DNA of 64,000 bases from Daphnia carinata. Taxonomy: Eukaryota > Arthropoda > Branchiopoda > Diplostraca > Daphniidae. Where the stretch lies: NCBI RefSeq assembly GCF_022539665.2, contig NC_081336.1:6244278-6308277 (forward strand). Reading direction: 5' to 3'. Each line of letters begins with the position of its first letter. Position 1 is the stretch's first letter. Made by a program: the position numbers and the translations under genes. Under the pieces are notes generated by a model. That model did not search any database. It was given only the letters and a program-made list of their open reading frames with translations, and was not told the origin of the DNA. Shown piece by piece: positions 1-12,992 of this stretch.

Positions 1-2740
1 TATTATGTCCCCCACTCGAGAATTGGCACTGCAAACATTGAAGTTCACTCGAGAACTAGGCAAATACACTGGACTAAAAGCAGCTACTATTCTTGGAGGA
101 GACTCTATGGAAGCTCAGTTTGCTGCAATGCATGAAATACCAGACATCATTATTGCTACTCCAGGAAGATTTGCCCATCTCTGTGTAGAAATGGAACTAA
201 AGCTAAAGGTAGTAAAAAAATTCTGTGCATTGTGAGAAATAATTTTATTCTTTTTATTTAATGTTGTATAGGAAATTGAGTATGTAGTGTTTGATGAAGC
301 TGACCGACTTTTTGAGATGGGATTTGGAGAACAGTTATTAGAAATTTTGAATCGTCTGCCAGAATTGCGACAGACACTTCTTTTTTCGGCTACTCTTCCG
401 AAATTACTTGTTGATTTCACCAAAGCAGGTCTGACAGACCCAGTATTGGTCAGGTAAATGTTTCTGTACATCTTCTATTATTTTGTCTTCATAATTTACC
501 ATAATATAAAATACAAACTTATAGGTTGGACGTTGATTCTAAGTTACCTGAAGCTTTAAAATTGGCTTTCGTATTCTGTCCGTGTGAATCGAAAGCATCC
601 ATTCTTCTTCACTTACTACGAAATGCAATCAAGGCAGGAGAATTGACGCTTGTGTTTGCTGCGACTATGCATCACGTTGAGTACTTGCACCTAGTAAGTC
701 ATCTCTATCAATTTCTGTCATATACATATTTAGGAAATAATATAATTTTGTTTGGTACCAGTTACTTGACAAAGCGGGAATCTCCAATACATACATTTAT
801 TCTAGTTTGGACCAAGCTGCCCGTAAAATCCATGCTGCTAAGTTTCAAACAAAGCAAACAAATGTCATGATTACCACTGATGTTGCTGCACGTGGTATTG
901 ATATTCCGCTGTTGGACAATGTAATCAACTACAATTTCCCAGCCAAAGCCAAATTATTTGTCCACAGAGTCGGTAAGTTGCAGCTGTGAAACACCATTGT
1001 CCTAATACTGAAAATAAGGCTGTATTGAAATCTTTGTTCAGGACGTGTTGCACGTGCCGGGCGCTCTGGTACAGCTTATTCACTAGTCGCCCTAGATGAA
1101 ATACCTGCTTTAGTGGATTTACATCTCTTCTTGGGAAGACCGCTAAAGCAAATTCCTCAAGATGGACTGAAAAAGGGCGAGGACTGGGACGGCTATCTCG
1201 GTCGTGTCGGCCAAAGCGTTATAGATGATGGAAGTAGTGCGATGCAGCTGTGGCATCAAGAGTCAGTAGAGCTTCAAAATATGATCAAGGTCTACACGTC
1301 AGCTTACAAACAGTATAAACGTTCTTGCCCACCGCCCTCTCATGAATCCGTCAAAAAGGGAAAAGAAATCAAGCTTGAACTACTAGGTCCTCACCCTGTG
1401 TTCGTAGCTGAAAGTAGTGAACTCGAAAGTGATCGGCTCAATTTACTAGAGCAAATGAAGTGCTATCGTCCCCATCACGTAAGTTGAATCCTTTGGCCAC
1501 TTCTCCTTCTCAATAACATTAATTCCATAAACTAAAATTTTAATTCATATCCTGGTGCAGACTATTTTCGAAATTGGTGTGACGGCTAACTCTGTGAAGG
1601 CGAAAGTGATGTTAGAGAAACGCATAAAGCATCAGCGAATCATCATGAAACAAAAAAAAGCGGCAATTAAATCCGCAGCTGAAGCTGCATCTTCGGAAGA
1701 ACCTGAAAACGTTGCCGTTCCACAAGAGGAAGCCGACGACGAAATGGTCCAAGAGGCGTTCAGCACCGTTATTGCTCAAAAGAGACGGACCAGCCGGAAG
1801 CCATTTGACCCGAACCAAGCAAAGAAGAAACGCATTCAGACTCAATCAACCAAGGACGAAGAAAACTACATCAACTACGTAGCAAAGGATCACCAAACAG
1901 AATCTGGGTAGCTTAATTCGTTCTTCTCTTTTTTTTTTTAAATATCGATCCTATTAAACGTCTATTTTAACTGTTAGATTGGCATTGGGTTCTGATTTCG
2001 GACGGGCCGCTGCTGATGCCGTCTTGGATTTGACTGGTGATGACGATCAGGAACTCCGTAAACAGAGAAGTCTGATGAAATGGGATCGTAAGAAGAAGAA
2101 GTTTATTGGACAGGTTGAAATTTGAATAGCCTTTTAAATGGTAACTTGTAAAAATTCATACTGTTGATTTGTCTTTATAGGAGGATGTCAAGAAACGCAA
2201 GATCCGTACTGAATCCGGTGTTTGGATCCCAGCCACATACAAGACCGACCGGTATGAAAGATGGAAGGGCAAATCTAAAGTTGACCAAAACGACCCAGCA
2301 AGTGAAGATTCAGGCGATGACGATAAGGGTGGCAATCGTAATGTGTCATCGCGATTCGGTGGTGGTTATCAGAGACGTGGCGTTCCTATGGGAATGAATC
2401 TCGAAGGTACTTTCCCATTGATTTTCTATCGTAGCACATCGCAATTTTTACCGGTACGGTTCGATTTGACGCTTGTTTATATATCGTCCCATCTATAGGC
2501 AAATTAGGTGGCCTACCAATGAACCACCCAGCGATGAAGAAGGCTTGGGCCGAGGTTAAACAGGGAGGACAGCGTGTGCGTGACGAGGTTAAGCGACCTG
2601 AACAGATCGAGAAGGCTCGCAAGATGAAGGAGAAGGCTCGTCTTCGTGGTAACAAGGAAATACGGATAAAACTTCAGCAAAAACAAAAGAAGCCGACCCT
2701 TAAGACCAAACAAAAGAAGGGCGGTAAGAGGAGGAGGTAA
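1..2740 (+). CDS. DDX54: DEAD-box ATP-dependent RNA helicase DDX54/Dbp10, 3' part (9 exons, 5' end outside window)
   Basis: An ATP-dependent RNA helicase of the DDX54/Dbp10 family, nucleolar factors that remodel RNA during large ribosomal subunit assembly. Exons read by hand at GT/AG sites, all in frame: 2-208, 272-453, 525-693, 762-972, 1042-1478, 1561-1907, 1978-2113, 2181-2406, 2499-2740. Visible helicase motifs in order: PTREL (Ia), TPGR (Ib), DEAD (exon 2, within [14 protein letters not shown]), SAT (III), [10 protein letters not shown] (V), and [13 protein letters not shown] (VI), which is split by an intron. After the RecA-like core comes a long Lys/Arg-rich C-terminal region with a [17 protein letters not shown] stretch, typical of the Dbp10 C-terminal domain, ending in a basic tail before TAA. 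Motif I and everything before it lie left of the window. Introns are 63-92 bp. The family call rests on the [12 protein letters not shown] context and the Dbp10-like tail. Confidence 0.93.
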
Positions 2741-3170
2741 ACCAGATGAACCCATTTTTAAGAAAAGGAACTAGTTGCGCAATACATCCAGACGCAGCGC
2801 CTTTTTTGATTTTTTTCTCCATTTACCGTTACATATGGCACGAGCTCGAGAAAATCTATTAATACAAGATTATGTTCTCGAATTCTTCTCGCAATGGCAT
2901 TAAACTGCCTTTAAATTCGTTGCATTCTTGACAAGGTGAAAATAGAATATGCCAATGCGAAACTTGCAAAGCCCAAAACGCAGACACCATTTTTGTTTAA
3001 CGTAGTTACTGTGATACTACACACACAAACGGAAGTGGAAAAGTGTGGAGTTTCGAGTTAATCTAGAATTTCGAGTTTCATCTAACAGTTAAACGTCCCC
3101 GTCATCCTCACTCTTGCGTCACCTTCTACAGGTGCACTACGTTTTTTAGCTATGTAACTGCAGCAATAAA
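2741..3170 (+). other. Probable 3' UTR of the DDX54 gene
   Basis: Non-coding sequence directly after the DDX54 stop codon. The first canonical AATAAA is at 3165-3170, about 425 bp downstream of the stop, so the transcript may end shortly after it. Another AATAAA lies near 3640. Without transcript data the true cleavage site is a guess. Confidence 0.35.
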
Positions 3171-6100
3171 AGAAATGCGTTTTTTCCAATAACAAAAGTT
3201 TAAATCCTTTATGATCCATTAACAATTTTATACATGAAAAATTCACGTTGAACTGAAGTGTCAAAGTGCAGTATAATAAGTTTCAAAGAGAAACAGCAAA
3301 GCCACAAACCGATTCAAAACGAGAGAAAGATCTCATTGGAGCTTACCACTGGGACACGACAAATTGTGCTTCCAAGCGTTTGTAGGTTAATGATTTAAGC
3401 GCATGTTATCGTATTCCGCTCGGTGCATGTATATGTTATGGCCATTGTAAATATTGCACTATAAGGTATCGCACACACGAGTTTAGGAAAATACAAAATT
3501 TAAAAGCGGAAGGAATCATTAAAAGGGAAGCTTCCACACAGTCTACTGTGCATTTATCGATAAGACGTTGACTGCGTTTCCCATTGTGCTGATTGCTGCT
3601 ACTGCCACGCGTCACCCGTGTTTCCGGCCATTCAACAATAAAAACAGTATCTGGGTTTTCTGTTACAATGTTAGATTTCTTATGCAAGGCAAAAGCGTGG
3701 AACTGGATTATACCGTTTCCTATCAGTTTTGATTTCAACTGGCCACCGCTGACCAAAAATAGATAAAAGGAATGTGTTGATATCGAAGCTCAATGTCATG
3801 TATGGGAAGCTATTTAAAATAAAACTTTTATTCCCTGTTTGCGTTTCCGTTTAAAGTGACACACACACACACACAAAACTGACGAACAAATTCGGATAAA
3901 AGAGGCGAGATAAAGAGGGACATCTGAAAGATCACATTTTTTTTTTGCGATAGGCAAAAAAAAAAAAAAAAAAGGTGGGGAAAGGGAGTCAATGCCAGTG
4001 AATTCAAATTGATCGATGGCATTTCGTTGTTTCTAATGTATAGGGAGCCATGAAACACGGAGGGATAGGCGGATATATTTTTTGGCTAGGTTTCATCATT
4101 GAACTCCAAATCGCTGGATTGCTTAGTTTAGAACGACGGTGCGTGAAAAGATAGCGGATCGAAAAGCGCGAAGCAATCGAATCGGATGGGGTGACCGCGT
4201 TAGAAACTGAATGGGGAGAAACGGAATGGATGGACCGTGATAAAAAAAAAAAGTAGTGGCAAACTTTCACGTTTGCCGTGTGCGAAAGATTTCGTGACAT
4301 AGTTCTTTTCCACTCTATTTCGACACAAAGTTTGTTAAGATATTTTATTTTTTTTCTTCCATTTCCCGTGTTTCCTTCTTCCCTTCCCCCTTTTCCGTTT
4401 GCTCCGATGGGAAACGTCCACCAATCTCGCACCCTCTGTCTCTAAATCACCGTCTATGCCAGGCCTCCTGATTAATGGTGATTGCATCGGGACAAGAGCT
4501 AGTTCATTGGTACAGATGAAACGCCTCCTATTTTCATCGAATGTTTTTTTTTTCCCTATCTCAGGTTTACCCTCCCTTTTGCCTATCGAACATGCATCTG
4601 GATGCGTTAGAACGGAGGTTCATCGGTTTTTTGCTACGCGCTCTCATTTATTTTTTGGCATTCTCCGGGAATTAGAGTTTCGTCTGTCTTTAGCTAGGCC
4701 GCCTCTAGTTTGCTTCATTGCATCCAACCACGGAAACTGCAACGATGCCTTAAATTTTTGAAATGATGGTTGATTGACAGCAAGATTTCCTCCGATATTT
4801 CGATGAAGATTCAACTGCACATTCTTAAAAATTGGAATAGGTTTAAACGAATAGCAAAGAAATCTCTTATATGATGACGCTGCTTAGTATAAACGTAGAC
4901 GTTCTTCAAAATGATTGTACTTTGCTTCCATCACTTGGATGTTCTCGATCACGTTATTCGTATGTAAATCTATGCTCGCATCCCCCTTAATGTCAGTTTC
5001 TCATAAACTGTGCAGTGGTTCATCCCTCACTTTACTATTTCCTATCGTTCTCTTAACACCTTTTACCGATTAAAAGCACACTGCGATTGGACTGGAAAAG
5101 CTACTTGCATCGCCCCCCCCCCCTTTTTGGTTCTTCAGAAGGAGCCTCGCACGCGAGAATCGAGTAAAAGCAGAGAGTGACAGAGAACACATTATTATTG
5201 ACTATTTAATGGCTGCCCTCTCTCTGTTCTTTTAGCCTCGTTTCTCGGAACTGCTCGTCATTGCCCGGCCGCCTTTTGGCGCTAGCATATAATACAATGC
5301 CGTGATGGAAGGAGGGTGAACCACCTTTCGACCTGATTATCCAACCGCCCAGCAGTGTATGTACATACTGTCGCCGTAAAGTGCTCCAGCGAAAGAGTGA
5401 AGAGGTACACATACATCGCCGAACGATGCCGTGCTTTCCTGCCCCTCGTCCTGTTGGACACATACCCAAGTCATAATGATAGATTGTAACACAAGAGAAA
5501 TATGGGAGCTCAAAAAAAAAAAAATAAAAAAAGAGAGAGAAATGGCTCCCCCCCCCCCCCCCCCATGCCTGTTTTTGCTACACGCGCGATTTACGGCCCG
5601 GCTGTGGAAGAAAAAAAAGAAACAGAACAGCCATTGTTGGCGCCCACAACGGCCGCCCGTCGCCTCTGCCGTTACCACCGATCACAGAATCAGTGACGCC
5701 TTTCATATTCCTCTCTTTTGGTCTCACTCCGTTCTTTTCTTTCTTCGCTGTGTTCTTGGCTTTGAATCCGAGACAGATATAACGACGCCCAGCGATCAAG
5801 ATAAGTCCGGTCTTTTCCATATCGATTGGCCGAGCGCCGAGAGAGTCCATGTAGACCCGGGAAGAAATCGTTGAGAGTGAAAGAGAATGAGGCTTGCACA
5901 CACGCGCGTCTTCAATCCCATATCCTACTATGAAGCATTTGTATCGATAAATGAAACAAAAAAAAAAATAAAGAAGAAGAAAAAAGAAAAAAAATTTGAA
6001 AAGATGAACAAAAAAAAAAAGAAAGAACGAAGAGGAAGATAAAAGCGACATTTCATAATGCTAACGTAATCACGTTGTTCAGATCAGCCGATCCTTCCTT

Positions 6101-8932
6101 TGTTTCCCGTTTCCTTTTTTTTTTTTTTGTTTTCGTGTTCGTGCCGCTAACGAACGAGTGATCGATAGAACATGGGCATTAACAGCATGCTGAAATCCAT
6201 CGCCAGTTGATCACCTGATACCCTAAATATTGTTACATTTCAACTTCTAGGAAACAAACAAACACGAAAAAACAAAAACAAACAAAGAGATCAATATAAT
6301 CCGCAGTCGGCCCAATTGGTTTGTTTCCTTTTTTTTGTCTCCTCCTTTATACGTACCTGCAACGTGTTGTCCTTTCTCTATAAGATATCGCTTTTTACAT
6401 CATCGAAACGGTTCCATTGCTTCGCCGACAAAGCACGTGCATTCCCATAAAGAAAACCCGATAGTGTCGCAGCTCTCCGCCCTTTTTTTTTTCTTCTTCT
6501 TTCTGTTCGCTATCCGAATGCGAGGGCTGTAATACGATACATCCATGGAAGAAAAACTCGGCCGGGTTAAAGGTCCGCGCACGACCAACGGCCGACGCAA
6601 TACTACTCCATTGGGCGATATCTGATGACCGGCTATCGACAAACGGCAAAACAAAAAAAAAGGATCAGAATAGAAACACACACACCCACACAAAGTGAAA
6701 AATATAAGACAACAGGATTTTTGTTATTCTCATCGATTGAATGTCTCGTGTATCTGCTGCAGACTTTATTGAGTCGGTGAAAGGCATAAACAAGAGACAT
6801 GAGAGCCGGGGGGAGGGATGGGGGTGGTCCGTGGGTAGAAAAAAAAATGTAAGGCAAGCCGCTCTATACAGCGTGCATGTGAAGCTGGTATTATAGGACA
6901 GGCAAAGCTATATAAGAAAGAGAAGGAAACACCTATATAGTAGCGGTATGTTTAGCAATCCGCCAGAACGAAATCGATAAACGTTGCCTAGGGAACGTGA
7001 GAACAATAGGAAGAAAGAAAATGGCGAAAAAAAAGGAAGCAACAGAATATTTGGTAGTGTATATAAGCGAGAGATAAAGGCGTAGACATACGGAAGGGAA
7101 TATAGCGGAATGGGCAAACTTCTTCACCACCGTAAAGACGAATGTTCAATACGAACGTGTGGGCACCGTTTCAAACAGACGACGCTCTTCAACAACTTGA
7201 ATCAGGAAGAGCAAATCAGAATTTGAACCCAGAGAGAGGAACACTTAAGTGGAGAATGGGTGTAGGAGGTAAAAAAAAAAGAAAAAAAGGGAAGAATAAA
7301 GGCCGTTTTTAGTATTTGCATTGCATTGTCATTGCGGGTTTTCGGCGTCTTTCTCTTTGAAATTTTTTTTTTTTTTTTTTTTTCTTATTGATGAGGGAAA
7401 TCTTGAAGGTAACACGTTCAGCCATGACGATTGAACTCACTGCGGTAACCCTGCCCTTGTCTGATGGCTCCGTAACCCACCTGGTCGGGTCTTAAGTGCA
7501 CCCTTGGGGCGAAGCTGTCGCAATCAATACATCACCCAGCCCCAGGAAGGGTGTCCTATACGTATCGACTCTCTGTCTCTTCCATCTGTTCGCCAACAAA
7601 CCGTTACCGTTATATTCCGCTCACGGACATCAGCGCGCACACACACGAAAGTACTTTGTCTCCCGGTGCTAAAGAAAACGCGCATCGGGACTTTCCCCCC
7701 TCCACACGGTGGGCAAAAAAAAAAAAAAAGAATATAAAAGATAAGACGATGTTGTGCCAGCTGGAGGAACTTTGTCCCCAAAAAAAACAAACAAAAAAAC
7801 TTGATGACGGATGAATGAATGAAGACTGTCCTGAGGGATTTAAAGGTATTCAATTAGAATGCGGTGAAGCAATTCCAGGGCTGAACAACAACCTAGCGAG
7901 GATGCTGTAGTGGGGCTTAACAGTTCATTGCCCAATATATTTTTAAGATATAGACAAGTGCAGGTAATGATCAACACCCTCAAGATCACTTGGTGATCTG
8001 GAACTTGTGGCTTTTCGTTCCTTTACAAGAACAACTTCTTGCTCAACTAGGTAAAAAAAAACAAGGCCATGTACGAAGAAGACAAGAGTACGTTGAGTGT
8101 GAATTTTATGTGCCAACAATTGCCATGACAACAAGATATACTAGTTGATGCCTATAGGGATTCAATCTCTCGTGCGCTTAATTGTGATTGTTAAGGCTTT
8201 CACGCAATAACTGTTTATTGATGAATCGGAAACAAAAAAAAAATAAAGTAAAACGAATGTTTGAAAAAATTCTTTTAGAAGAGCATCCAAAGTTTTGTTG
8301 GTAGGTTGCCATAGCGTATGTCGATGCGTAGCAGATAGCGTCGTATCAATTCAATCTATTTCGATGGATTTCCTCATTTTTGGATCAAACGGAGCACGGA
8401 TCAATCTAAATGTTTTTATTTTCATTTTTAGCTCGGTTTTCCTTCTTTTTTTTTTAACCATTGAAAGCCTAAAGACCCATCGGATGAAAGGCCAAAATCT
8501 AAGGAGAGGAAAAAAAAAAGAAGAGGGCATGAAAATAAAAGAACGTCAAGACTAACTCGGATGTTTGCCCATCGAGATGGTTGCGCCCTGACGCCCGGAA
8601 CGGACTGACGGACGGACGTGTGGACGGGCGCATTTCCCGTGCAGCTATACAGCCTATAGAATGGTTGCTGCCGCTCGACGAAGCGCATATATATATCTAT
8701 ACAGTATATCCCCTGACTTTTTCTGCACAGGCTTCTTCTCTCTCTGTGCCAGACTGAGATTCGTTTGGGTGGATCAGTCGGGTCCGCTAAGTCGGACCAA
8801 CGACGCGCACAAAAGAAACATTGGCGGAGAGATGGAACGCGTCTTTTTCATCGAGAATTCAACGAGCTATAAGGAGAAAACGAAGATACGAGAATCGATC
8901 GAACGAGGCCAGGAGAGAGAGAGAGTCACCAG

Positions 8933-8946
8933 GTCGTCATGGCAAC
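8933..8946. promoter_or_regulatory. RFX X-box-like palindrome 1 (GTCGTCATGGCAAC)
   Basis: A 14-bp imperfect palindrome matching the RFX/DAF-19 X-box pattern RYYNYYWWRRNRAC at every position and the stricter form GTYNYCATGGNRAC. It stands in gene-free sequence about 17 kb upstream of the THSD7 start codon. RFX binding is inferred from the motif alone. Confidence 0.4.
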
Positions 8947-9471
8947 AGAGTCGCCAATTTTCTCTTGTTAGTCTTCATCAGTTGAGATTCTCATAGATCC
9001 GTCCTTTTGTGCGCTGAAAGCGGCCTCTCTTCGTTTGTTTTCGTGGTGTCACTTGTCTTTTATCCTTATACTAACACGTTGAACAAGAAATCGTGTACGT
9101 GTAACCCCTCTAAAAAATGAACCGATTTTAAACGTTATTCCAATCATATTTCTATGGATAAAAAATGCAAAATCACGGAAAGTCATTAATCAACTCGTTG
9201 TACTTTCACTTTGGTTCCGCTTGTGTAACACAAATCTGTGAAACCATGCTCGTCAGCTGTGAGCATGGTGGCTTCAACATCATTAGAATGTCCTTCCTTT
9301 ACACCAAAGTGTGGGGGGTTAAAGAAAGAGAGATTCCAACATTTATCAAACCACAAGTAGGACGTTGTCGGGGAATCAATTTGTTCGTCGCTCTCAAACA
9401 CGGCCGTTGTCAGGTTGTTGATACTGTAACTGATGAAGCTCGTATATAAAAACGCACTAGAATCCAACTAA

Positions 9472-9495
9472 CCCCCCCCCCCCCCCCCCCCCCCC
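9472..9495. repeat. Poly-C run of about 24 bases
   Basis: A pure cytosine tract. It immediately follows a 300-bp island (9165-9467) that is low in homopolymers and is open on both strands. Similar C tracts occur at 5548-5564 and in THSD7 intron 7 near 32835-32853. Confidence 0.9.
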
Positions 9496-12400
9496 ACTGG
9501 GTTGCCGGCGCGATCGTCAATTAGGTATCCAGGTTACGAACTCGGCTTTCATTCCCTTGACTACCATCTAGAATTTCGACGTCTACATCATGCTTTTGCA
9601 CTTATAAACTCAAATCATCTTTCACACTGTTTTCAATTCTTTGCCAACGAATTCTTGTCGCAGTTCACGTGTTGTTCATCGGTAATTAGAGATTTTAGCC
9701 CCCCCCCCCCCATTGCGATGAGTATACACGTCGTCACTGTGGCTAATCAATGTAAGAGTTGATTGGTTCAATTGACGGTATATACGACATGAGCTTGTAA
9801 CACTATAACGTCCATAGGAAAGAAAGGCGAAACGTCTCGCTGATGCCTCCTCCCTTGACTCGATGAGTTTGATGCCTCGATATATAACAGCCTCCTCAAG
9901 TCTTGTTCATGAACACTCGTTCTTTGGAAGACCCCAGCCATTATTGTAGTTCCTCGAGGATACGGCGAATGGTAAACAAAGACACAGAAACTGTTAAAGT
10001 GTCAAACAAAATATCGACGAGCCCTGTAATGATGGGACCGTGATGGGCTTCAGTTTGGGCCCGTTCGGTAGACAAACACGCGTTCAGACACCATCATCCG
10101 TGTACAAACACACACACACACACGAAAATACAAACAAACAACAGACTAACACTCAGGACGAGTGCGGCTACTCAGGTCACGTGATATCCTTTGCCTTTGT
10201 TAATAGACTCGACAAGAATAAGAGCACTATTCTCTTTTCTTTCTTATTCTTTTTTTTTTTTTCAGCAGGCGCCAGTGTGCTCTCGATATTTCTACGACGA
10301 AGGTTATTAATCGTTCGTTTTGGCAGGATCGATCTTCACTATACAACCCAGCCGTCATAGCGTACATAATACATAAAATATTTTCGTAGGCTTGTCTGGG
10401 GACGCGGACCTTTTTTTTATCATCTACTCTGCTGCCTACGCCACGCCCCTTTTCTTTACCCTATTTTCCCCCTCATCATTTTTTTTTTCTTCTTCTTCTT
10501 CTTTTTCTTCCCTTTTCTATCTGATGCAGCTAATTACAAAAGATGGAGCTAATGAACCGTCATATGATTGTGTCTGCGTCTGTAGATGTGTGAGGCGAAC
10601 GCCTGGTGAGAAGCCGTCGAGCGGGACGAAAGAACAAACGAGTATGTAACGCATTCACGCCAGCATTGGATGCCACGGCGCAGAATCTAGCAGTCAAAAA
10701 AAAAAAAAAAGGGCGAATGGGGCTTACCGTCTATCTGTGCACAACGCATCGTGCGAGGGAGTCGGGTCTGCACAAGGCTATAACGAAACGGTTACTCGTC
10801 TCTTCGCCAATCAGTCGGTTGCGCGCTGGTCCACGTGTTGGATCGTTACCGGAGTAGTCTGTGACAGTCCATTACTGCGTCCCTCGTGCATTTCCATACT
10901 ATTTCATTTTTCATTTTGTCTCTTTTTGGGACTTGTCATTTCAGCCCGATTCTGTGTGTGCCCGACATTTCTCCTCATTCTGTGAATCACAATTTTTAGA
11001 TTATTTCTTTTCTTGGTTTGTGTGTGTGTTTGTGAGCCAGCTGCAGTTGTTAAAAAAACTAAGTGACATTGGCAGACCGTTGAACTCGACCAACTCGTGT
11101 CAACAAGACCTTGTGTGTATCCCGTACGTCAAGAGAAGTGAAAAAAAAAAAAATAAGAGAACGTCGTTGGCGTGTGTGTGCGTGCATCACGCCAATAGAA
11201 CTGCTCCGATAACACAACACAATAAACCGAAGCAGCAGTGGCAGCAACAGTAACTCAAATATTTACATAAAAAAAGGAGCACAGCGCAACGCCCAAAGGC
11301 TCCTTTTTTTTTTTTTTTAAATAAAAGGCAGCTAGAAGCGGGAAACAATTGTAATATTTAGAAGAAGGCAGGAGGAGCGGATACAGGTAACAATCATTTC
11401 GTATGCATTTTGTTGGAACTGGCGCACGCTAAGTGAGTTTCGCCGTTTGAATGAATTGTGCCTTTTAAACTGCGAAATTGCCTTGCAACATGGAGATAAT
11501 GAAAGTTTTGGTAAAATGAAAATGCACAGAACAGCGAACGAGAAAACGAAAATGAGGACGGCAGATGAGATAGGCGGGCAGAAGCTTCATCAATACAGTA
11601 TATACCTCAAAAGTTGCGCAAAAAGTTTCCACGTCTGTTAACGAGTAAACTAAAGGCGGGTCGCAATAGAATGACGCTCGGGCGCACTTTCATCACTAAA
11701 TAACAAGAGAATAACGCCAAAAAGCGCTGACAAAAAAAAAAAAAAAGAGAGGAGAATATGGAAGGAAAACTGGGGGTGTGCGGCTATTCAGTTGAAAACT
11801 TTACATACAACATGCCATTAAATTATAAACTTTATTTTAGTGTATCTATAAGTTGGTTTTACGAGTTGGCGTTGTGCTTCGTGTGTGCGCCCACTGTTGG
11901 CGCTGCAATTTTCCTATCATTTGATGATCGTCAGGCACTACGTCTTTTAAATAATTCTTTGAACGTGAAATCACTATCTAATAAGAACGATGCGCAAATT
12001 GCCAATGGTCGAAGCCTTTTGTTTGTAGACTAGCACGGCTTTGCTCATTTGGGCCTACATTTGGAGCCCCTTTTCGCCTCCGCCTTCTTCTATATAGACG
12101 ACTGTGTTTTTTTGGCTGAATTAATTGGGAGATTGTTTTCATTGCTACACTAATTAGTCACTAGTGGGGGCGGAAATGAGTCAAGAAGCGAGGGGCCTGA
12201 CGATCTTTACTATTGGTGTGGGATTGTCTCATTGGGAAAGGTTACAATACATTGTTAATAGACCTAATTAAGAAGAGTGCATCAACAACCTGAAATGTAG
12301 GGCAACAATTATAGTAGTCTATAAAATAGAATTTTTAAATAATTAAGAAAAACAGATTAAAACTATCAAAGAAAGAAAAACAAAACTCCCACTCGAGAAC

Positions 12401-12961
12401 GGGGTAGGGGGGGGGGGGACTCTTACTGGACTCTTATACAAAACCTCCAAGATTAATAAATGACTCGGCGAGTTTTCAAGGCTCGTAAAGCGAAAGCAAA
12501 GAGTCTCAACATGGAAAATTCATCCACCATTTCCCCACTCTGTCTCTTTTCCTACATTTCTTTTCTTTCCCTTTTTTTTCTGTTTGATATGAAACTCACG
12601 GGAATGAAGAAAAAAAAGCAAAACCCCATTAGGGAATATGCAGAGAGGCCTCTCTCTCTCTTGTATCGTGTATTGGCTTTTATAGACTTTTCACGAGTCT
12701 CATCTTAGAAATAAAAGCAAATGGAAAAAAAACGGAAATGAAATACTTTATATTATACATAACCAGATAATTAAGCAAAAAAAAAAAAAGAAGAAGGAAA
12801 CTGAATTTCGATGACGAAAAAAAGGAGAACATCCAAATAGCCCATCATCTCTTTATATCTTCGGGTCGGTCGTCTATGGCAGGCGCTCGCCAGTTGCCCA
12901 CCGAAGTTATTCACGACGCCCATCAACTCCCGTAAAAGCGCAAACTAGCGTGAACAGCGCG

Positions 12962-12989
<28 letters not shown>
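12962..12989. repeat. (TA)14 microsatellite
   Basis: An uninterrupted TA dinucleotide run in the gene-free region. It is followed about 80 bp later by a poly-A run and A-rich AAATA-type repeats (13070-13115). Confidence 0.9.

Positions 12990-12992
<3 letters not shown>

Noticed and set aside
5431-6051. Overlapping 110-157-codon open frames on both strands near 5.4-6.0 kb
   Set aside because: Translations are dominated by poly-Lys/Phe/Pro from homopolymer runs. There are no motifs, and the frames shadow one another.
12962-12989. TA run as a TATA promoter or origin
   Set aside because: A pure microsatellite with no neighbouring gene start or other promoter signal.
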